This document shows positions 60,539 to 64,000 of a stretch of DNA of 64,000 nucleotides, one piece after another. A program made the position numbers and the translations under genes. The notes beneath the pieces are model-generated. The model had not been told where the DNA came from, did not search any database, and worked only from the letters and a program-made list of their open reading frames with translations. Numbering within the stretch: position 1 is the stretch's first letter; each line of letters starts with the position of its first letter. The stretch comes from Flavimaribacter sediminis. GTDB taxonomy: Bacteria > Pseudomonadota > Alphaproteobacteria > Rhizobiales > Rhizobiaceae. The stretch spans positions 248,001 to 312,000 of the forward strand of contig NZ_JAICBX010000003.1 in NCBI RefSeq assembly GCF_019492055.1, in the 5' to 3' direction.

Positions 60539-61435
60539 CTACCACTCCGCTCCGATCTGCTGGCGCGCCTTGGCGAGCTGCCTGAAGAAGATCACAGTGA
60601 ACAGGATCGACAGCAGGATGGCGATATAGCTCATCGCGTTGGCAAGCCCCATCCGAGCATCCGAATAGGCGGTGCGGGCAATCAGCGTCCAGAGGATCTC
60701 CGTGCGCCCTGCCGGGCCGCCGTCGGTCATTATCTTGACGATGTCGTAGGCGCGGGCAATGTCCAGGGACCGAATCGTCATGGCGATATAGGCGAACGGC
60801 ATGACAAAGGGCCAGGTGACGTAGCGGAAGCTTTGCCATGGCGTGCAGCCGTCGACCTTCGCCGCCTCAAGCGGTTCGCGCGGCATGGCCATCAGACCCG
60901 CCAGAATGAAAATCGCGAACACGGCGGTCGAGGACCAGATTTCTGCCGTCAGGATAGAGATAAAGGCCAACCGCCCGTCGATCAGCCACGGTATCGCCTG
61001 ATCCGTCAGGCCCAGCGACTGAAGCGCGTTGTTCACCACGCCGATGTTGTCATTGAACATGAACTTGAACTGGAAACCGACGAGGATCGGCGAAAACATC
61101 ATTGGAAACATCATGATGGTGCGCAGAATGCGCTGGCCTCTGGTCGCCTTTTCCACAAGCAGGGCCAGGACGAGGCCAAACACCATCTCAAGATTGAGCG
61201 CGAATGTCAGGAGTAGAACCGTGCGGCCAAAGGCGACCCAGAAATCCCAATCCGACAGAAGCCTTTCATAGTTTCGAAAGCCGATAAAGGTGTAGATCGA
61301 ATCCGGGCGCGTCAGCCGGAAGGGCGTGAAACTGGAGTAAAGCGACAGAAGCAACGGCACGATGACGACAGCCGCCAGTATGACGAATGCAGGCAAGAGC
61401 AAAAGCACATGCGGCGCAGGCTTCCAGCCTCTCAT
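60539..61435 (-). CDS. sugar ABC transporter permease (MalF/UgpA type)
   Basis: A 298-aa inner-membrane protein with about six helices and the coupling loop PLEAAKVDGCTPWQSFRYVT. It is the MalF-like partner of the next gene. A 116-nt gap with a stable hairpin separates it from the binding-protein gene, consistent with lower expression of membrane components. Confidence 0.9.
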   Translation of the reverse strand: MRGWKPAPHVLLLLPAFVILAAVVIVPLLLSLYSSFTPFRLTRPDSIYTFIGFRNYERLLSDWDFWVAFGRTVLLLTFALNLEMVFGLVLALLVEKATRGQRILRTIMMFPMMFSPILVGFQFKFMFNDNIGVVNNALQSLGLTDQAIPWLIDGRLAFISILTAEIWSSTAVFAIFILAGLMAMPREPLEAAKVDGCTPWQSFRYVTWPFVMPFAYIAMTIRSLDIARAYDIVKIMTDGGPAGRTEILWTLIARTAYSDARMGLANAMSYIAILLSILFTVIFFRQLAKARQQIGAEW

Positions 61436-61512
61436 CGTTTCCTCACCTGTTTCTTGTCAGTTTTTTTTGAGAACAATACCGGTTATCGCCAGACGGGTGA
61501 ACCGGAGAAAGC

Positions 61513-61537
61513 AAGGGCGCGGACACGCCGCGCCCTT
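61513..61537 (-). terminator. intercistronic hairpin after the sugar-binding-protein gene
   Basis: A perfect 10-bp stem (AAGGGCGCGG with CCGCGCCCTT, 5-nt loop) lies just after the binding-protein stop and before the permeases. On the transcribed strand it is followed by GCTTTC, a weak T run, so partial termination or 3'-end protection is more likely than complete termination. Confidence 0.6.
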
Positions 61538-61551
61538 CAGTTTCTAATGGC

Positions 61552-62868
61552 CTAGAGTTCGCCTGCGTCTTCCAGTATTTCGGTCGCCGACTGGTTCGCG
61601 TCGTCAAGCGCCTGCTGGGGCGTCTTGTCGCCGAGAATGGCCGCCTGAAGCTCGGGATAGACGGCGTTGGATATCGCAATCCACTCGGGCGTCTGGGGCA
61701 CCGGATATGCGCCCTTGGCTGCCTCCTGGAAAGCCTGGAGCACCTCGGTGCGATAATCGTCGCCCTGGGCTTCCGCGATTACCCATTCCCAGACCGCGTC
61801 CCGGGTCGGCAGCGGACCGGCCCCGGCTTCCAGCTTCTGACTGTCCTCGTTGGTCAGGAACCAGACCAGCGAGGCGGCGGCCTCCTTGTCGGGACAGCTT
61901 TCGGTTACCGAGAAGCCATGGTGACCGGACCATCCGGTGCGAGCGCCGGACGAACCCTTGGGCGGCGCTACCACGCCGACATTGCCAGCGACCTTGGAGG
62001 CGTCAGGATCATTGAAGAAGCCTGCCCAGCCCGGCCAGTCCAGATTGAGCGCCACGGTGCCGGAAGCAAAGCCTTGTCCGAGATCGTCCCACAGGTAGTT
62101 GGTCGTGCCGGCCGGAACAGCCTTGTTCTCGTACAACTCGACGAACCAGTTGAGCGCACGAACGCCGGCTTTGGAATTGATCGCCGGGCGACCGTCCCCG
62201 TCGAGATACTCACCGCCCTCGGCAAGCAGCATCTCATAGAAGCGACCATTGATCGCCTCTTCCTTGCCTGCATACTGCGTGCCGTAGAAATCCGGCGGAT
62301 TGGCGAAGAACTCGGCCTGGTCGGTAACCTGCTCCCAGGTTTCCGGCGGGGCAAGATCGTAGCCGTATTTTTCCTTGAACTTCGCCTTGTTGTCTTCGTC
62401 TTCGAACAGGCTCTTCTGGTAATACATAGCCGAAACGTCGAACTGCGCCCTCGGCAACATCACCAGCTTGCCGTCAAGCGTCGAGGCGTCAATGTTGGCG
62501 TCGACAAAAGCGTCGATTTCTTCCTGCGGCAGAAGCTGCGAGAGATCGGTGTAGATGCCCGGATACTGCGGAGCGAATGATGAATGGTTCGATCCGACGC
62601 ACCAGTTCAGCGCGCCCACTGCGATATCGGATTTGATTTCCTTGTCGAGATCGAAGTGATTCTTCTTCGAAATGACGTTAACCTTCGCGCCGGTCGCTTC
62701 TTCCCACTCGGCAATCCGCGAGTAGAGATTTTCGTATTGCTGACCGCCGATCAGCTTGGCGTCGATGGTCACGCCGTCGAATTTTCCCGGCATGTCCTGC
62801 GCAACAGCAGCCTCGCCGGCAACCAGTACGAGGACGCCGGCGGATACGCCGGCCAATAGCTTGTTCAT
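61552..62868 (-). CDS. extracellular sugar-binding protein (ABC transporter, family 1)
   Basis: A 438-aa type II periplasmic binding protein. The signal peptide is LLAGVSAGVLVLVAGEAAVAQD; later blocks such as YLWDDLGQGFASGTVALNLD, GVVAPPKGSSG and LVWFLTNEDSQK are typical of CUT1 sugar-binding proteins. It would bind the sugar, probably a fucose-containing or 6-deoxy sugar judging from the catabolic genes that follow. It is the first gene of the operon, divergent from the IclR gene across 168 nt that contain an inverted repeat. AGGAGGC lies 4 nt before the ATG. Confidence 0.9.
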   Translation of the reverse strand: MNKLLAGVSAGVLVLVAGEAAVAQDMPGKFDGVTIDAKLIGGQQYENLYSRIAEWEEATGAKVNVISKKNHFDLDKEIKSDIAVGALNWCVGSNHSSFAPQYPGIYTDLSQLLPQEEIDAFVDANIDASTLDGKLVMLPRAQFDVSAMYYQKSLFEDEDNKAKFKEKYGYDLAPPETWEQVTDQAEFFANPPDFYGTQYAGKEEAINGRFYEMLLAEGGEYLDGDGRPAINSKAGVRALNWFVELYENKAVPAGTTNYLWDDLGQGFASGTVALNLDWPGWAGFFNDPDASKVAGNVGVVAPPKGSSGARTGWSGHHGFSVTESCPDKEAAASLVWFLTNEDSQKLEAGAGPLPTRDAVWEWVIAEAQGDDYRTEVLQAFQEAAKGAYPVPQTPEWIAISNAVYPELQAAILGDKTPQQALDDANQSATEILEDAGEL

Positions 62869-62988
62869 GAGCCTCCTCCCGAGACGTTAATGATTGGCGG
62901 GCAATGCGCCCTAAACCCTCACTGATGAGTGGTTCATTCATATACAAACATCTTCTTTACTGGCGGTCAAGCGATTCCTTTGTTGTTA

Positions 62989-63008
62989 ATACGCACATAT
63001 ATGCGTAT
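62989..63008. promoter_or_regulatory. inverted repeat ATACGCA-N6-TGCGTAT, probable IclR-family operator
   Basis: The 7-bp arms are perfect reverse complements with a 6-nt spacer (CATATA) and lie in the spacer between the divergent sugar operon and the IclR gene, 29 nt before the IclR start. A possible -35 box for the sugar operon (TTGACC, complement of 62965-62970) lies close by on the minus strand. Confidence 0.5.
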
Positions 63009-63036
63009 ATAAATATTCATTTTCACGGAGGAAGAG

Positions 63037-63819
63037 ATGATTCAGGAGGAAGATCGCTACCGCGCGCCCGCGCTCGACAAGGGGCTCGACATACTCGAAC
63101 TCCTGGCGCAGATCGACGGAGGACTGACGCAGGCTGAAATCGCCAAACATCTCGGCAGGAGCCCGAACGAGTTCTACCGGATGCTGGACCGTCTGGTCAG
63201 ACGCGGATACGTGACGCGGATCGACGGCGACCGTTACTCGCTCACCCTCAAGCTGTTCGGGCTTGCACAATCCCATGCGCCCGTGCGCCGGCTGGTCTCC
63301 TATGCGACGCCATTCATGCGCGAACTTGCCGAACAGACGCGGCAGGCAAACCAGTTGGCCGTCTTCGATCGCGGCTCCGTCGTTGTGGTTGCACAGCAGG
63401 AAGCTCCCGGATACTGGGGAATTTCGATCCGCGTCGGCTCGCATATCGGTCTCTTCGACACCGGCTCCGGTCACGTGCTTCTGGCGTTCAGGTCGCAGGA
63501 AGAACGGTTGCTGATGATCAACGAATATTCGAGCAGCAAGGAACATCCGACCGTCGCAAAGGAATTCTTCGACCGTCTCGACCAGATCCGCGAGAGGGGA
63601 TACGAAATGATGCCGAGCGCCCAGACGGCTGGCGTCTATAATCTTTCGGCGCCCGTGCTCGGCCCGGATGGAAGAGCGATCGCCGCCCTCACGATCCCCT
63701 ATATCGCGCTGGTCAATGTGCCCCAGGCGCCTGACATGACAGAAACACTGGAATTGATCGCCGAAACCTCCAGACAGCTCTCCGCCCTGGCCGGTTCCGA
63801 AGCGCTGAACGCCAAATAA
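63037..63819 (+). CDS. IclR-family transcriptional regulator
   Basis: A 260-aa regulator with an N-terminal winged helix-turn-helix (GGLTQAEIAKHLGRSPNEFY) and a GAF-like effector domain (QLAVFDRGSVVVVAQQE, HVLLAFRSQEER, AGVYNLSAPVLG). GGAGGAAGAG directly precedes the ATG. It is divergent from the fucose-type operon and in the same direction as the lactonase gene, so it likely controls both in response to the sugar or an intermediate. The palindrome at 62989-63008 is the best candidate binding site. Confidence 0.9.
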   Translation: MIQEEDRYRAPALDKGLDILELLAQIDGGLTQAEIAKHLGRSPNEFYRMLDRLVRRGYVTRIDGDRYSLTLKLFGLAQSHAPVRRLVSYATPFMRELAEQTRQANQLAVFDRGSVVVVAQQEAPGYWGISIRVGSHIGLFDTGSGHVLLAFRSQEERLLMINEYSSSKEHPTVAKEFFDRLDQIRERGYEMMPSAQTAGVYNLSAPVLGPDGRAIAALTIPYIALVNVPQAPDMTETLELIAETSRQLSALAGSEALNAK

Positions 63820-63841
63820 TTTCTTATTTGAACAAATTATT
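63815..63841. promoter_or_regulatory. AT-rich inverted repeat between IclR and lactonase genes
   Basis: AATAATTT and AAATTATT form a perfect 8-bp inverted repeat with an 11-nt spacer, overlapping the IclR stop codon and lying 42 nt before the lactonase start. It could be a regulator site or a weak terminator; the A/T-only arms make a stable RNA hairpin unlikely. Confidence 0.35.
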
Positions 63842-63882
63842 CCCCTGTGAAAGATTGCGTTGCAGGATCGGGAGGAAACCGA

Positions 63883-64000
63883 ATGATTGTCGACACGCAT
63901 CTCCATGTCATCGACCGCGAAGCTCTGGATTATCCCTGGCTGAGCGACGTTGAACCGCTGAACCGGGACTGGCTCTACAAAAATTACGAGCGTGAAGCCC
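63883..64000 (+). CDS. amidohydrolase, probable L-fuconolactonase (start of gene only)
   Basis: The first 39 codons are in the window. The opening MIVDTHLHVIDREALDYPWL has the H-x-H metal motif and the D-x-PWL pattern common to L-fuconolactone and L-rhamnonolactone hydrolases of the amidohydrolase-2 family. GGGAGGAAACC lies 2-12 nt before the ATG. A lactonase is exactly the step needed between sugar oxidation and fuconate dehydratase. The gene continues beyond the right edge, so the catalytic residues cannot be checked. Confidence 0.75.
   Translation, partial: MIVDTHLHVIDREALDYPWLSDVEPLNRDWLYKNYEREA

Noticed and set aside
1-64000. tRNA, rRNA, CRISPR arrays, insertion sequences, phage genes or attachment sites
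   Set aside because: None seen on reading both strands; the only tandem array (50713-51039) has long, non-CRISPR-like units and no cas genes.

Overview
The window is a GC-rich chromosomal stretch with densely packed operons, many 1-4 nt stop/start overlaps, ABC-type uptake systems and a small protein resembling the alphaproteobacterial cytochrome oxidase subunit IV. This fits an alphaproteobacterium, most likely a Hyphomicrobiales (Rhizobiales) relative; I cannot name a genus. I see no rRNA, tRNA, insertion sequence, prophage or CRISPR array.

Layout. (1) 1-11.2 kb, plus strand: the tail of an unknown gene, two secreted PKD-repeat proteins (953 and 2111 aa) sharing an unrecognised N-terminal domain, and a membrane class III nucleotide cyclase. 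(2) 11.3-14.4 kb: an HSL-type esterase, a DHA2-type MFS exporter and an SDR gene broken by one in-frame TGA. (3) 35.7 down to 14.5 kb, minus strand: an almost uninterrupted gene run. It starts with a purine catabolism block (acylphosphatase-like protein, free-standing Rieske protein, GST-like protein, adenine deaminase, LysR regulator, two-subunit ThDP decarboxylase, GMC oxidoreductase, amidohydrolase, Rieske-less oxygenase, two-gene xanthine dehydrogenase, second adenine-deaminase-like enzyme). It ends with a PotABCD-like transporter, an M20 peptidase and a tyrosine phosphatase. (4) 36.2-45.9 kb, plus strand, divergent from block 3: a BMP-type nucleoside/purine ABC transporter behind a consensus-like sigma-54 promoter, an 8-oxoguanine-deaminase-like amidohydrolase, a second Rieske-less oxygenase, guanine deaminase and a LivJ-type binding protein. 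(5) 45.9-52.6 kb: TetR/P450, an MDR oxidoreductase, small membrane proteins, a methyltransferase, a 118-bp tandem repeat and an aldehyde dehydrogenase. (6) 62.9 down to 52.7 kb, minus strand: an 11-gene sugar operon (ABC importer plus a non-phosphorylative L-fucose-type pathway), with a divergent IclR regulator and the start of a lactonase gene at the right edge.

The most interesting system is in blocks 3 and 4. The parts of a Rieske oxygenase are distributed over separate proteins: two paralogous catalytic subunits keep the mononuclear iron ligands but have no Rieske cluster motif, a separate 245-aa protein carries the Rieske motif, and a GST-like protein lacks the usual glutathione-binding Glu-Ser pair. 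This resembles the NdmC/NdmE part of the caffeine N7-demethylase of Pseudomonas putida CBB5. Here it lies among adenine and guanine deaminases, xanthine dehydrogenase and a purine-type importer under probable nitrogen control. I infer a pathway that strips substituents from modified purines and then deaminates and oxidises them to urate as a nitrogen source. No flavin reductase partner is visible in the window.
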